DNA of 64,000 nt from Sulfurirhabdus autotrophica (GCF_004346685.1 NZ_SMCO01000002.1:1-64000), one strand, 5' to 3'. Counted from the first letter of the stretch, positions 1 through 10,109 are shown. Notes: generated from the sequence alone by a model not told the origin. Translations and numbers: made by a program.

Positions 1-231
1 ATTGTTGGGGCCCAAAGCATGCTAAAGGCGCTGGATTCGAAGGAACAACACTACTCAGTTGATTTGGCAGAGTCAGTTATCTCGGAATCACGTCTAGAAC
101 TGTTATGCGAGGATGACCAGGTTGATGAACTTGTAGAGATCATTCGAAGTAAGGGGCGTACTGGCCAACCCGAGGCAGGCTGGGTGGTTGTGATGGATGT
201 AGCAAAGGCTGTCCGGATCGATGTAGCATGA
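1..231 (+). CDS. PII-family signalling protein, 3' fragment
   Basis: The frame is open from the first base of the window and ends in TGA, so only the C-terminal ~76 residues are present and the true start lies upstream. The stretch reading LVEIIRSKGRTGQPEAGW followed by VAKAVRID matches the C-terminal half of PII (GlnB/GlnK-like) trimers: the beta-strand, the helix ending in a TG turn, and the closing 'AVRI' strand. PII proteins sense 2-oxoglutarate and ATP/ADP and bind partner enzymes or transporters. The T-loop and the usual uridylylated Tyr are outside the window, so subtype (GlnB, GlnK or a PII-like divergent member) cannot be told. The next gene is an unrelated insertion sequence. An internal ATG at 19 is in frame but is unlikely to be the start because homology begins before it. 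Confidence 0.7.
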   Translation: MVGAQSMLKALDSKEQHYSVDLAESVISESRLELLCEDDQVDELVEIIRSKGRTGQPEAGWVVVMDVAKAVRIDVA

Positions 232-491
232 GAAATTGTCAAGTTGACTGTTCAGGCAGGCCCACGTGCTACTTACGGCAAGTCTGTAGATTTAAGTCTT
301 CCGCCATAAATTTTCATGTTGAGATGTCTGGCCTTGGAATTAGATACTAGTGAGACGTTACAACTTTCCGAATGATAGTATGGGGCAGAACATTATACAA
401 ATTGGTAGGTCAGTGAGGCGCGCAATTCAACTGTGTCACTTATCAGAGGCTGAACGGACCCTTGATGGATAGGCTATGACAGTCTCTAAAG

Positions 492-2198
492 GGTCGAGGT
501 TGTGTGAAAACACCCCAAACATGTAAACGAATAACGTCCACCATGCGTTAAATTTCATGTAGCAACATTGATTGAGGTGAACATGAAACGATTCATTCAG
601 GGCCAAGGTCGAAACCAAGTCACGTTGCTGCCGGAATGCCTCGATGACTACATCAGTGAAGACAACCCAGTGCGCGTTATTGATGTGTTTGTTGAAGAAC
701 TGAATCTCATTGAGCTGGGTTTTACAGGAACTTCACCCGCCGCGACAGGACGGCCCGGTTACCATCCCGCCACACTGCTGAAGATTTATCTCTACGGCTA
801 CCTGAATCGCATCCAATCCAGCAGACGCTTAGAGCGTGAAGCGCAACGCAATATTGAGTTGATGTGGCTCACAGAAAGACTATCCCCAGACTTCAAGACC
901 ATCGCTGACTTCCGTCATGACAACGGCACCGGTATCCGCAATACCTGTCGACGCTTTGTCGCAATGTGTCGTCAGTTCAATCTGTTCACCCAAGCCATGG
1001 TGGCTATCGACGGCAGCAAGTTCAAAACCGTCAACAACCGCGACAAGAACTTCACCCAGCACAAGCTTGAACAGCGGATGAAACAGATCGATGAAAGCAT
1101 CGAACGCTACATGCGTGCGCTGGACAGTGCAGACCGCGCGCAAACGATCGAAACTGAATTCACGACAGCGCGGTTGAAAGAGAAATTGGCCAAGCTCAGA
1201 AAGCATATGCAGGCACTCAAGGCAGTCGAGCAGAATTTACAGCAACAGCCTGATAATCAATTATCCCTGACTGATCCAGACTCGCGCTCCATGGCCACCA
1301 GTGGTCGAGGTACAGGTATGGTCGGTTACAACGTACAAACCGCAGTTGACACTCAGCACCACTTGATCGTTGCACACGAAGTAACCAACCTTGGGCATGA
1401 CCGCACACAACTTGCCAACATGGCTTTCCAGGCACGAGAGGCAACGGGTGCCGACGCATTGGAAGTCATCGCTGACAGGGGGTATTACAAGGGGCCAGAA
1501 TTGCTGGCCTGCGAACAAGCGGGTATCACGGCCTTTGTGCCCAAAACCATGACCTCCAACAATAAGACACTGGGGTTGGTGGATAAACGTGACTTCATCT
1601 ATATCAAGCAAGACAACGAGTATCTGTGTCCCGCAGGAGAAAGGCTGGCCCAACGTCATTCAACAATAGAGCATGAAATGAAGATCAATGTGTACTACAC
1701 CAGAGCATGCCACAGTTGTGCGCTCAAAGCGCAGTGCACAACCGCTAAAGAGCGACGCATCAGACGCTGGGAACACGAAGACGTGCTAGATGTCATGCAG
1801 GCTCGCCTGGATAACAATCCTGGCAAGATGAAGCAACGACGATGTACCGTTGAACATGTCTTTGGCACATTAAAACTGTGGATGGGATCTGCGCACTTCC
1901 TGATGAAAACCATTGAGCATGTGAGCACTGAGATGAGCTTGCACGTCCTCGCCTACAATCTGCGACGTGTCATGAATATCATGGGTATCTCAGAAATGTT
2001 GACAGCGTTGCGACTGGCAGTCGCTTGAGAAGTTAGAGGGATTTTATGTTTATTGGACCTGATAAACCAGCCAAACCACTCTCAGTTTGATCTAAGCGCG
2101 TTTTAACAACATCAATCAGAAATTGAAATGAGCTTGGGGCAAAAGCCAACTCAGCAAAGCGCCAAGTTATAGGATTGCGTTTTCACACAATCTCGGTC
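492..2198 (+). mobile_element. IS1182-family insertion sequence, complete
   Basis: A transposase gene is flanked by terminal inverted repeats: 492..511 and 2179..2198 match at 17 of 20 positions when one is reverse-complemented (core TTGTGTGAAAAC / GTTTTCACACAA). The resulting 1.7-kb unit is in the usual IS1182 size range. I could not identify a clear target-site duplication. The interval 232..491 to its left shows no gene or structure I can name. Immediately right of the element lies a degenerate copy of the repeat also found near 41 kb. Confidence 0.8.
583..2028 (+). CDS. IS1182-family transposase
   Basis: The 481-residue protein is a DDE transposase that moves its own insertion sequence. 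Visible features are the N-terminal DUF772-like region (residues ~15-110, containing GRPGYHPATLLKIYLYGY), the first catalytic Asp in AIDGSKF (about residue 143), the second Asp in VIADRGYY, a Cys-rich segment (CHSCALKAQC), and the final acidic block RCTVEHVFGTLK with the catalytic Glu. All three acidic residues and full length are kept, so the gene looks intact. ATG 583 is preferred over the in-frame TTG 568 because GAGGT lies five bases before it. Confidence 0.9.
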   Translation: MKRFIQGQGRNQVTLLPECLDDYISEDNPVRVIDVFVEELNLIELGFTGTSPAATGRPGYHPATLLKIYLYGYLNRIQSSRRLEREAQRNIELMWLTERLSPDFKTIADFRHDNGTGIRNTCRRFVAMCRQFNLFTQAMVAIDGSKFKTVNNRDKNFTQHKLEQRMKQIDESIERYMRALDSADRAQTIETEFTTARLKEKLAKLRKHMQALKAVEQNLQQQPDNQLSLTDPDSRSMATSGRGTGMVGYNVQTAVDTQHHLIVAHEVTNLGHDRTQLANMAFQAREATGADALEVIADRGYYKGPELLACEQAGITAFVPKTMTSNNKTLGLVDKRDFIYIKQDNEYLCPAGERLAQRHSTIEHEMKINVYYTRACHSCALKAQCTTAKERRIRRWEHEDVLDVMQARLDNNPGKMKQRRCTVEHVFGTLKLWMGSAHFLMKTIEHVSTEMSLHVLAYNLRRVMNIMGISEMLTALRLAVA

Positions 2199-2216
2199 GG
2201 GTACGACCACACACCT

Positions 2217-2376
2217 TCCAACAAAGCTGACATACGCAAATAATTTTGTAGATAATATTTATCAACTACAGTGGCTGAAAACTGGCTTGCAGCCTTGGAC
2301 AGACAGACTATAGTGTAAAAGTATTTTTGCACGAGCATTTTTATTGATACGCCAACAGACTTTATTGTTTTAGATC
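2217..2376. repeat. Degenerate copy of the 41-kb repeat (Tn7-like end motifs)
   Basis: Read on the plus strand, this stretch aligns over about 150 bases with the reverse complement of 41100..41248. Shared blocks include CCAACAAAGCTGACATACGC, GTAGATA..ATTTATCA, ACTGGCTTG.AGCC, CAGACTATA.TGTAAAAG and CAGACTTTATTG-type motifs. It is a decayed partial copy: one CAGACT-type site is intact and the left part of the 41-kb element is missing. It sits directly between the IS right end and the ykgJ-like gene. Confidence 0.6.
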
Positions 2377-2470
2377 ACTACTTAGTTTCATGCGACGCAA
2401 TTCCGCTGAGTTTTTTGATTAAAAACCAGCATTGTGATCGCCACGCCCCCTTTTGCTGATTTTTTAAGAC

Positions 2471-2824
2471 TCAAACAAGCACTTGGCGTGTTTCCGCAAA
2501 AAAACGGTGGATCTGCTGCTCTATTCGTGGATCGATCATCACCTCCGGGCGCTTGCCATTCGGACAGGGAAGTCGTGGCGTCGTTCCGAACAGTCGGCAA
2601 ATCAGCGGACGCTCTGCATAAACTTGGCATCCCTTGTCACCAAGGTGGGGGCAACTCCATTCAGCAAGCGCAGCCTCATGTTCCGCATCGCTTTTGGCTG
2701 GCAGTCTTGCCATCTCCTCAGCAGAGGTGGTCACCGGCCCACAGCAGTCGTGACATCCGGGTACGCACTCAAATGATGGAATTCGCTCTCGGAAAAAACG
2801 GATTTTGTGAATGTTACTGGTCAT
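2471..2824 (-). CDS. YkgJ-family cysteine cluster protein
   Basis: The ~117-residue protein carries the pattern of the CxxCxxCC family (PF03692): CVPGCHDCCG near the N-terminus, then a CP-HL segment, GCQVYAERPLICRLFG and CPNG. These clustered Cys residues are predicted to bind zinc or an iron-sulfur cluster. The family's function is poorly known. The gene stands alone on the minus strand, between the repeat at 2.2-2.4 kb and zwf on the other strand. An in-frame GTG at 2836 would add four residues. Neither start has a strong ribosome-binding site; ATG 2824 is chosen as the conventional codon. Confidence 0.75.
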   Translation of the reverse strand: MTSNIHKIRFFRERIPSFECVPGCHDCCGPVTTSAEEMARLPAKSDAEHEAALAEWSCPHLGDKGCQVYAERPLICRLFGTTPRLPCPNGKRPEVMIDPRIEQQIHRFFAETRQVLV

Positions 2825-3144
2825 TCGATATCGCACTTAGAAAAAAACAGGTTATTTCGAATCTGCCTATACACAGTCCACCAATAGCCGTCCAAATTAA
2901 AGGCTTTCGCTGACGCAAGTTGTTTTTGTCAGTTAGTCTGCGGCGTCAGTATGCATTACTTTGAAACACTCGTCATCTGGAAAAATCAACAATGAATCAC
3001 GTTACGTAATCACATAAGGATTAATCTCCAGGGTCGTCATTGGCTTAAATTATGAACGTCTGGCAGTACCGTTCTTGGTGAAGATGGAACTGACTGCGAC
3101 ATTTTTGGTCGAATGCCAAGTACGCAACGGAGAAGAAAAATACG
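2825..3144. other. Intergenic region between divergent ykgJ-like gene and zwf
   Basis: This 320-base gap must hold the upstream signals of both divergent genes. I see no convincing -35/-10 pair, hairpin or remnant gene in it. The zwf ribosome-binding site (GGAGAA at 3129) is at its right end. Confidence 0.4.
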
Positions 3145-4656
3145 ATGAAATCGACGTCTACCCCAAGTGATACCCAGTTTGTTCTATTCGGTGCCGGTGG
3201 CGACCTATCCTGGCGCCTGGTGGTTCCTGCTCTTTTTAACCTTTTTCTTGATGGAAATCTGCCAAAACGATTTCAGCTACTGGCCGTGGATCGTTTGGAC
3301 ACCAACAACGCTGACCTCGCCGAGCACTACTTTAAAGGCATCACGGAGAATTCGCGTCGGGGAGAGCCGCCTCCTGATTCTTGGGAAACTTTCACCAGTA
3401 TGATCCACCCCATCATGCTCGATGCGACCGACGCAGAAGGTTTCAAGAAACTGGCCCAAGCGTTGGACTCGAAAGAATCTGAATGGGATTGCAAGGCAGA
3501 GCGGGTTTTTTATCTGGCTACACCCCCTTCACTGTTCGAGCCCATTGCGATTGGTCTCGGTGCAGTTGGCCTGGCGCAGGATCGCGAGCATGTGCGCCTG
3601 GTGGTCGAAAAGCCACTCGGGAACGACTTGGCATCCTTCCACCAAATCAACGATGTGTTGTGCCGAATTTTTGAAGAACGACAACTTTTCCGTATTGATC
3701 ATTTTCTCGGCAAAGAAACAGTGCAAAACATTCTGGCCATGCGTTTCGCGAACCCGATCTTTGAGCCAATATGGAACCGACGCTATGTGGACCATGTTGT
3801 TATCACCGTTGCCGAAACCTTGGGCGTTGAAAAGCGCGGCAGTTTCTATGAACATGCCGGAGCATTGCGCGACATGGTGCAAAATCATTTGCTGCAATTG
3901 CTGTGTCTTGTCGCCATGGAACCTCCCGTGGCCTACGATGCAACTGACATCCGGAACAAAAAGGTTGATGTACTGCATGCTTTGCGTCCCATTCCACACG
4001 ATGAGGTGGATGCCTTTGCTGCACGTGGTCAGTATGCCGAGGGATGTATCCATGGTGAGAAGCGCCCGGCTTATCGCAACGAGCCCAATGTTGACCTACA
4101 TTCAAATACCGAAACCTATGCTGCGCTCAAACTCTATGTTGACAACTGGCGTTGGCAGGACGTGCCATTCTATTTACGAACCGGCAAAAGGATGGCGGCC
4201 GATGTTTCAGAAATCTCTATTCGTTTTCGCGATGTGCCGCACCGCGCTTTTCCCGCTTCAGCTGGTCTGAATACCCAACCAACACGGCTTGTCATACAGC
4301 TCAATCCGGAGCAAGGTATCGTGCTCAAATTTATGGCCAAAGAGCCTGGCTCGCAATTACGGCTAAGCCCCTTCGATATGCGCTTCAGCTATAAGGAAGC
4401 CTTCCAGGTTGAAACACCAGCCGCTTATGAAACGTTATTATGGGATGTCATGGTTGGTGATGCCACCTTGTTCATGCGTGCCGATCAGGTAGAAGCTGCG
4501 TGGGAAATGGTGATGCCGATTATCGATGCATGGGCAAAAAATACTGCGGCGGATTTTCCCAATTATTCTGCCGGATCGTGGGGGCCAGAATCGGCCGACA
4601 TGTTAGTGGCTCGCGACGAACACAGTTGGCTGACGCCGACCCTTACGAATGACTAA
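3145..4656 (+). CDS. zwf: Glucose-6-phosphate 1-dehydrogenase
   Basis: The enzyme oxidises glucose-6-phosphate to 6-phosphogluconolactone with NAD(P)+, the entry to the oxidative pentose phosphate and Entner-Doudoroff routes. At 503 residues it has normal family length. Visible motifs are the nucleotide-binding loop GAGGDLSWR (residues 16-24, usually GASGDLxxR), EKPLG (155-159) and the substrate/catalytic signature RIDHFLGKE (183-191). The position after the Rossmann Arg that is often Lys is Leu here, which may affect NADP preference. ATG 3145 follows GGAGAA at a good distance. The GH15 gene starts 38 bases downstream, suggesting co-transcription for glucose release and oxidation. Confidence 0.95.
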   Translation: MKSTSTPSDTQFVLFGAGGDLSWRLVVPALFNLFLDGNLPKRFQLLAVDRLDTNNADLAEHYFKGITENSRRGEPPPDSWETFTSMIHPIMLDATDAEGFKKLAQALDSKESEWDCKAERVFYLATPPSLFEPIAIGLGAVGLAQDREHVRLVVEKPLGNDLASFHQINDVLCRIFEERQLFRIDHFLGKETVQNILAMRFANPIFEPIWNRRYVDHVVITVAETLGVEKRGSFYEHAGALRDMVQNHLLQLLCLVAMEPPVAYDATDIRNKKVDVLHALRPIPHDEVDAFAARGQYAEGCIHGEKRPAYRNEPNVDLHSNTETYAALKLYVDNWRWQDVPFYLRTGKRMAADVSEISIRFRDVPHRAFPASAGLNTQPTRLVIQLNPEQGIVLKFMAKEPGSQLRLSPFDMRFSYKEAFQVETPAAYETLLWDVMVGDATLFMRADQVEAAWEMVMPIIDAWAKNTAADFPNYSAGSWGPESADMLVARDEHSWLTPTLTND

Positions 4657-4694
4657 CGGACCATGAGCTTAGTGATGCAAGGACAAACTGAATA

Positions 4695-7067
4695 ATGAAT
4701 AATGTATCTGTGCAAACCCCCAACCTAGAAGCGCCTGGCAGTCCGGGTATCTCGCCTACATGGTGTAGCAGCGCCAAGGAAGCGGTTGGCTGTGCATTAG
4801 GGCCTTCGCGTGTATGGTTCACCATCGGTGGCGGCATCGTGAACGAAGTATATTACCCGCGCATCGATATTCCGCAGATTCGTGACCTTGGTTTCATCGT
4901 CGCTGACAATCAAGGTTTTTGGGTAGAGGTGAAGCGTTTAGACAGCCATAAGCTGGTTTGGGCAGCTCAAGGCATCCCGGCAATAGAAATCGTTCATCAA
5001 CATGACCGTTTCACACTTACGCTGAGGATAACACCTGATCCCCAGCGCGACGTATTGCTTGTGGATGTCCAACTTGATGGCGATGCTAGCCTGCGACCAT
5101 ATGTACTTCTCGCTCCACACCTGGGTGGAAGTGGAAATAACAACCAAGCCGAAGTAAGCACCTATCGCGGCCGCCGTATACTGTGGGCAGAACAAGGCCC
5201 TTTTGGTTTGGCCCTGGCTGCGGTAGAAAAAAACCAGCTCGATGCATGGGGTTGCGCAAGTGCGGGATACGTAGGTACCAGCGATGGCTGGCAAGACTTC
5301 AATCGCCATGGCCGCATGCAATGGCAGTACGCCGGCGCTGGTCCCGGAAACGTGGCGCTAACGGGTGAGCTTCCTCGGCAAGCGACCCTTGCCCTTGGTT
5401 TCGCCGGCAGCAAGGAATCGGCAGCGACCCTGGCAGTTTCCGCCCTACTGCAACCCTTTAATGAACCTTGGCAACAACAGATCGACGACTGGACGACTTG
5501 GCATCGTTGCTGCGAAAAGCAGAACGACGGCCTGCACAGCATTCCAGATCTGCTGCGTGACCAATTCTTCACTTCGGCCATGGTATTGCGCTCCCACCAG
5601 GACAAAATCTACCCCGGAGCGATGGTGGCAAGTCTGAGTATTCCCTGGGGTAACACGCGCGACGAACGCGGCGGCTACCACCTCGTATGGCCACGAGATT
5701 TGGTTGAAAGTGCAGGTGCATTATTAGCCCTCGGCGCCGAAGATGAAGCGCGGGACATACTGCGCTATCTCATCACAACCCAACATGCCGATGGGCACTG
5801 GTATCAAAATCAGTGGCTCGGTGGAAAACCCTACTGGCAGGGCATGCAACTTGACTAATCGGCATTTCCCATCTTGCTCGCAGCTCGCTTAAAAGAGCGC
5901 AACGCGCTGAAAGGCGTTGAAGTTTCTGACATGATCTCTCGTGCCATCGGATTTATTTCGCGCACCGGGCCAATCAGCCAGCAGGATCGGTGGGAAGAAG
6001 ATGCAGGGATAAACGCCTTTACTTTGTCCATATGTATCGCTGCCCTTGTCGAGGGGGCTGAATGGCTTGAACCCAAAGCACGCGTGTTCACCCTGGCGCT
6101 GGCGGATTTTTGGAATGCTCATATCGAGGACTGGACCGCAGTTTATGATACGGATCTTGCCCGTCAAATCGGTGTACGCGGCTATTACATCCGTAATGCA
6201 CCGACCGAGCTTGAAAACAATCCCCGCGCACTACTCGATGTGCTGCCAATCAAAAATCTGGCCCTTGATCCGGCACTGCCCGCCGCAGAACAGATTGGCA
6301 TCGATTGCCTGCAACTTGTTCGGTTCGGCTTACGCCTGGCCGACGACCCATTGATGCTTGATAGTCTTCAGGTCATCGACAAATTATTAAAAGTGGATAC
6401 GCCGAACGGACCTTCCTGGCATCGCTATAATTGCGACGGCTATGGAGAGCATGATGACGGCGCACCCTTTGATGGCGTAGGGAAGGGCCGAGCCTGGCCG
6501 CTACTCACAGGCGAGCGTGGCCACTATGAACTTGCCGCCGGCAAAGATCCGCTTCCCTATCTGGAAGCTATGGCTGCCATGAGTGGTATGGGCGGTATGA
6601 TCCCGGAGCAAGTATGGGACAGCACACAGATTCAATCACTAGGACTCTATCCGGGCCGCCCCAGTGGGTCTGCAATGCCACTCGTGTGGGCACACGCCGA
6701 ATACGTTAAGCTGCTGACCTCCAGGCAACTGGGTTACCCCTATGACCGGCCGCCAGCAACCTGGCGGCGATACCAGGGAAAGCGTCCCGTTATTCAGCAT
6801 GCCATCTGGTTAGCACAGGACCCTATTCAGGAAATTGCAGCTGGGCAAACACTGCTGGTTTCCTTGTTCGAACCGAGCATTATTCATTGGGGCATTGATG
6901 GATGGCAATCGAGTCAAAATACAGCAACACTAGAAACAGCCGTTGGGATGCATGTTGCCGAAATCGATACTAAAGGATTACATTCAGGGCAGCGTGTTGA
7001 TTTCACGTTCCAGAGTGCAGATACAGGTAAGTGGTTGGGCCAAGACTACCTCATTGGAGTAAAATGA
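4695..7067 (+). pseudogene. Glucoamylase (GH15) interrupted by an in-frame stop
   Basis: The frame would encode a ~790-residue glycoside hydrolase family 15 enzyme that removes glucose from the ends of alpha-glucans. The first open segment (4695..5858) has the N-terminal beta-sandwich typical of bacterial glucoamylases (WFTIGGGIVNEVYYPRID) and the start of the (alpha/alpha)6 barrel (YHLVWPRDLVES). The rest continues in the same frame after a TAA at 5856..5858. Both catalytic Glu residues lie after the stop: the general acid in RWEEDAGINAF and the general base in PEQVWDS. The upstream fragment therefore cannot be active alone, and no ribosome-binding site precedes the second segment. Residues around the stop (MQLD-stop-SAFPILLA) align to the family pattern QxDE.AFPILLA, so a single GAA to TAA change explains it. 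Sequencing error or readthrough are alternatives. Confidence 0.85.
5856..5858 (+). other. Premature TAA stop in the GH15 gene
   Basis: The TAA is in the frame shared by both halves of the glucoamylase, with no length change. The expected residue at this position in the family is Glu (GAA or GAG), one base away. Confidence 0.85.
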
Positions 7068-7264
7068 CGGTGAAGTGAGAGGTTGAGCCTCTTTCGATAA
7101 TGAATCACTATTAAAACTATGTGTATGGTCACCAAGGTAACGGTACCCTGCACTTTTGCGTAGCTGAATCAGCATAGGAAAGGCTGATATACACCAGTAA
7201 ATTCGTCATTTAATTTGCAAACCAAAGCAACTTAACACTGGCCTTGGGATTTGATCAGACAGAC

Positions 7265-7852
7265 TTATTGTTCATGTACGATTGAGTTGATCGCATGGGC
7301 AATTTTCAGCCCCAGCGCGTTAAGTGCTTTTGCATGTGCGGAGATTAATGGCGCCACACCGGGATTCGCTACCTTTTCAACCAAGACAGAACGCGCTTCG
7401 CGTAAACGCTTTCCTGATCTGTTTCGCACACTCCACGCAGCTTCCAATGTGATGGAATCACCCGGTACTGACTCGAACCGCAACACATCTATCAGCACAA
7501 AGTAATCCGCACCCTGTCCGCCTTGCTGCAAATCTACCGCAACATGGGCTACTGGCAGTTGCTGCCCAACCGCTTCTGCGATAACGCGGGGGATCTCGCG
7601 TTTCAAGGACTCAGACCATCGTTCGGCATCAGAAATACTGTAACGATTCGGCGCTACACGGAGCACAATTTGGGGTCGGTCCAAAGCCTCTGGCAAGGTT
7701 GCAGGTTCAATTACAACGCGATATTCAGGCTTGCTTACCGCTTTTACTGGCGGTGGCGACTCACTGGAAAGCACATAAAAATTTGTTTTCTCTGGTGTCG
7801 CGCAAGCTGCCAGCACCATGATAGATATGATCAAAACTGCCAGACGCATCAT
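7265..7852 (-). CDS. pqiC: PqiC-type lipoprotein of the Pqi lipid-transport system
   Basis: The 195-residue protein begins with a lipoprotein signal (LIISIMVLAAC) whose Cys would be lipidated. The body matches the ABC-type transport auxiliary lipoprotein family (DUF330/PqiC): FYVLSS, then VVIEPATLPEALDRPQIVLR and RWSESLKREIPRVIAEAV. PqiC is an outer-membrane partner of the PqiB tunnel that links inner and outer membranes. It overlaps the end of pqiB by four bases (ATGA), the last gene of this minus-strand operon. Confidence 0.88.
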   Translation of the reverse strand: MMRLAVLIISIMVLAACATPEKTNFYVLSSESPPPVKAVSKPEYRVVIEPATLPEALDRPQIVLRVAPNRYSISDAERWSESLKREIPRVIAEAVGQQLPVAHVAVDLQQGGQGADYFVLIDVLRFESVPGDSITLEAAWSVRNRSGKRLREARSVLVEKVANPGVAPLISAHAKALNALGLKIAHAINSIVHEQ

Positions 7853-9435
7853 TTCGCAGGCTCCTCTACACGCCCGCGTAAAATCGCACCGGGTTTGCGC
7901 TCAAGATAGTCTGCAAGGCTGCGCAAAGCTTCGGCGGCACGCGAAACCTCTCTCAGCGTCTCACGCACGTCACGCTGTATGGGCGCATCGTCCGCAAGCA
8001 AGCCATCAAGCCCTTGATCAACACGCGCCAAAGTATGGCTCAGGTCAGCCAATGTTTTTGCTGCTTGCGGGGTTACATCACTGTCAATCCTTTTTATAGC
8101 GCGATCTGTTGTGGCAAGCGTGCTTTCAAGGGCTTTTATCGATTTGCGTGCGTCAGCGACTGTTGACTCAAGGGGTAAATTATCCAATTTTCGTGCGAGC
8201 CTCAACAGTGTGGATTGCAATTCCTGTACGCTACTAACAACCGTCGGGATTTCTGCACGGCCGGCCTGCTTGCTCATCGCCACTTTAGGTTTTTCAGAAA
8301 AAATATCAAGCGCTACGTAAAGCTGCCCTGTAAGAAGGCTTCCGCTCCGCAACTGTGCGCGCAATCCCCGTGAGACAAGCTTTTCCATAAAGGAGCCTCG
8401 CTGAACAGCACCATTTTTTTCCTTGCCTCGCAATCGATCAGGATAAAGACGTACTTCAACGGGTACACGAACATCTGCATTTTTTGCATCAAAATCGACG
8501 TCGATGGCAGTCACCTCGCCTATTACAACCCCCCTGAAATCAACAGGCGCCCCAACTGACAGACCACGAACCGATTCGTCGAACACCATACGATAAGTTT
8601 CCTCAGCAGTATCTGGCAGGCGCATAGCTTTGCCACGGTCGGAATAAAGCAGGAAACTGGTATTTCCCTGTGCCGATGGCGCCGACACTGATTCAACAGG
8701 TGTCTCAAAGGATACGCCACCAAACAGTAGCGAAACGGCAGATTCAGTATTCAAGCGAATCCCATTAGCATCAAGAGCCAAATCAAAGCCACTGGCTTGC
8801 CAAAAACGGGTATTGGCTTTGACATAACGATCATAAGGGGCTTTGACAAACACATGCAACTGCACCCCTGTCCCGTCTTTATCTAGCTCATAGTTAACAA
8901 TTGAACCTACCTGAACGCGACGAAAATAGACCGGCGAACCAATATCCAGCGAACCGAGATCTTCAGAATGTAGCTGAAAATGTTGTCCGGGTAAGTCAAC
9001 AGTGACAATCGGCGGCATATCGAGCCCGACAAACTTGCGCTTAGAATCACCAGATGAGCCTACATCCATACCGATATAGGCTCCCGACAACAACGTATTC
9101 AACCCGGAAATCTGTGTGCCGCTAACTCGCGGCCGCACAACCCAGAAGCGGGTATCTGCAACCAGAAATGGCTCTGCCTGTTTACTGAGTATCACGGTAG
9201 CAACGACCCGCGTACGGTCTTCCGAAAACGCCACGTTAGTAACACGACCAATATCCACACTGTGATATTTAACGCGCGTCTTCTCAGGCTCTAATCCTTC
9301 CGCAGTGCTAAAACTGATTGTGATAGTCGGCCCACGATCGAGTACCGCCTTCACGGCAAGCCAGCCACCAATGAGCGCAGCAACTATGGGTATCAGCCAC
9401 ACCAGTTGCAATGACCACCTTCGACGCGGTACCAC
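7849..9435 (-). CDS. pqiB: PqiB, MCE-domain intermembrane transport protein
   Basis: The protein has one N-terminal membrane segment (LVWLIPIVAALIGGWLAV) followed by three MlaD/MCE domains (about residues 30-130, 150-215 and 270-375) and a long C-terminal helical region. This is the arrangement of PqiB, which forms a periplasm-spanning hexameric tunnel for lipids. GTG 9435 is the first conventional start and is preceded by GAGG. However, the frame remains open upstream to an ATA at 9486 that overlaps the pqiA2 stop and has a perfect AGGAGG seven bases before it; homologues usually carry such an N-terminal extension (EQPPNIQDIS...). The true start may therefore be a non-standard ATA or ATC codon. 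Confidence 0.9.
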   Translation of the reverse strand: MVPRRRWSLQLVWLIPIVAALIGGWLAVKAVLDRGPTITISFSTAEGLEPEKTRVKYHSVDIGRVTNVAFSEDRTRVVATVILSKQAEPFLVADTRFWVVRPRVSGTQISGLNTLLSGAYIGMDVGSSGDSKRKFVGLDMPPIVTVDLPGQHFQLHSEDLGSLDIGSPVYFRRVQVGSIVNYELDKDGTGVQLHVFVKAPYDRYVKANTRFWQASGFDLALDANGIRLNTESAVSLLFGGVSFETPVESVSAPSAQGNTSFLLYSDRGKAMRLPDTAEETYRMVFDESVRGLSVGAPVDFRGVVIGEVTAIDVDFDAKNADVRVPVEVRLYPDRLRGKEKNGAVQRGSFMEKLVSRGLRAQLRSGSLLTGQLYVALDIFSEKPKVAMSKQAGRAEIPTVVSSVQELQSTLLRLARKLDNLPLESTVADARKSIKALESTLATTDRAIKRIDSDVTPQAAKTLADLSHTLARVDQGLDGLLADDAPIQRDVRETLREVSRAAEALRSLADYLERKPGAILRGRVEEPAK

Positions 9436-9482
9436 ACGGGCCTCAGGAACTGTCGATATATCTTGTATGTTTGGTGGCTGCT

Positions 9483-10109
9483 CTATGATGCTTCCTCCTG
9501 TGTATCCCAGATCAATCGTGGGTCAAAACTTGTAGCAGAAAACATGGTAAGTACTACCACTGCGCCAAATGCCGCTGCACCAGGCCCGGCATGAATCGAT
9601 GCGAGTGTACTCACCTGAACCAGCGCCACAAGAATTGTTACGACGTAAATATCGAGCATAGACCAGCGGCCAGCGAACTCTATCAAGCGATAAAGCCGCG
9701 TGCGAGTCCGTCGATATCTGACAGAGCCCATTTGCACTGAACCGGCAAGTATTGCAAGTGCAATCATCTTTAGCAGGGGAACCAGCACACTGGCAAAAAA
9801 TACGACCATCGCCAAAACATAAGACCCCGAAGTCCAAAGAAATGCAATGCCAGAAAGAATAGTATCGTTCTGCGTCCCGAATAGCGAACTTGTGTCCATA
9901 ATCGGCAGAACATTGGCTGGTACATACAGAATCATCGCTGCGATTAGAAATGCCCATGTTCGAACCAGACTTGCAGGCTTTCTCGTATGCAGCGCCGCTC
10001 CGCAGCGTGGACAGTGAGCTACATCACCTGTAGATGGCGCGCGACTTACCAGCCTGCAAACTTCACAAGCCAGCAACCCTATCCGGGCTGTAATGGGTGC
10101 TGGATTCAA
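9483..10109 (-). CDS. pqiA: PqiA domain protein, second half
   Basis: This ~208-residue protein has a Cys4 zinc-ribbon-like N-terminus (CEVC and CPRCG) and about four membrane segments, including WAFLIAAMILYVPANVLPIM, the signature region of PqiA. It corresponds to one of the two repeated halves of E. coli PqiA, an inner-membrane partner of PqiB. The start is taken as TTG 10109: it overlaps the previous gene's TGA (TTGA) and has GGAGG six to seven bases upstream. An upstream TTG at 10133 would overlap the neighbour more and lacks this signal. Confidence 0.85.
   Translation of the reverse strand: MNPAPITARIGLLACEVCRLVSRAPSTGDVAHCPRCGAALHTRKPASLVRTWAFLIAAMILYVPANVLPIMDTSSLFGTQNDTILSGIAFLWTSGSYVLAMVVFFASVLVPLLKMIALAILAGSVQMGSVRYRRTRTRLYRLIEFAGRWSMLDIYVVTILVALVQVSTLASIHAGPGAAAFGAVVVLTMFSATSFDPRLIWDTQEEAS

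Noticed and set aside
2434-2913. Plus-strand ORFs over the ykgJ-like gene
   Set aside because: The minus-strand frame carries a clear CxxCxxCC family pattern; the plus-strand products resemble nothing.
3422-4270. 282-codon ORF in another frame of zwf
   Set aside because: Fully inside a well-supported zwf gene on the same strand, with unlikely composition (Trp/Cys/Met-rich).
7070-7100. Short hairpin AGAGG/CCTCT after the glucoamylase
   Set aside because: Only five base pairs with a weak T-run (TTT); too weak to call as a terminator.
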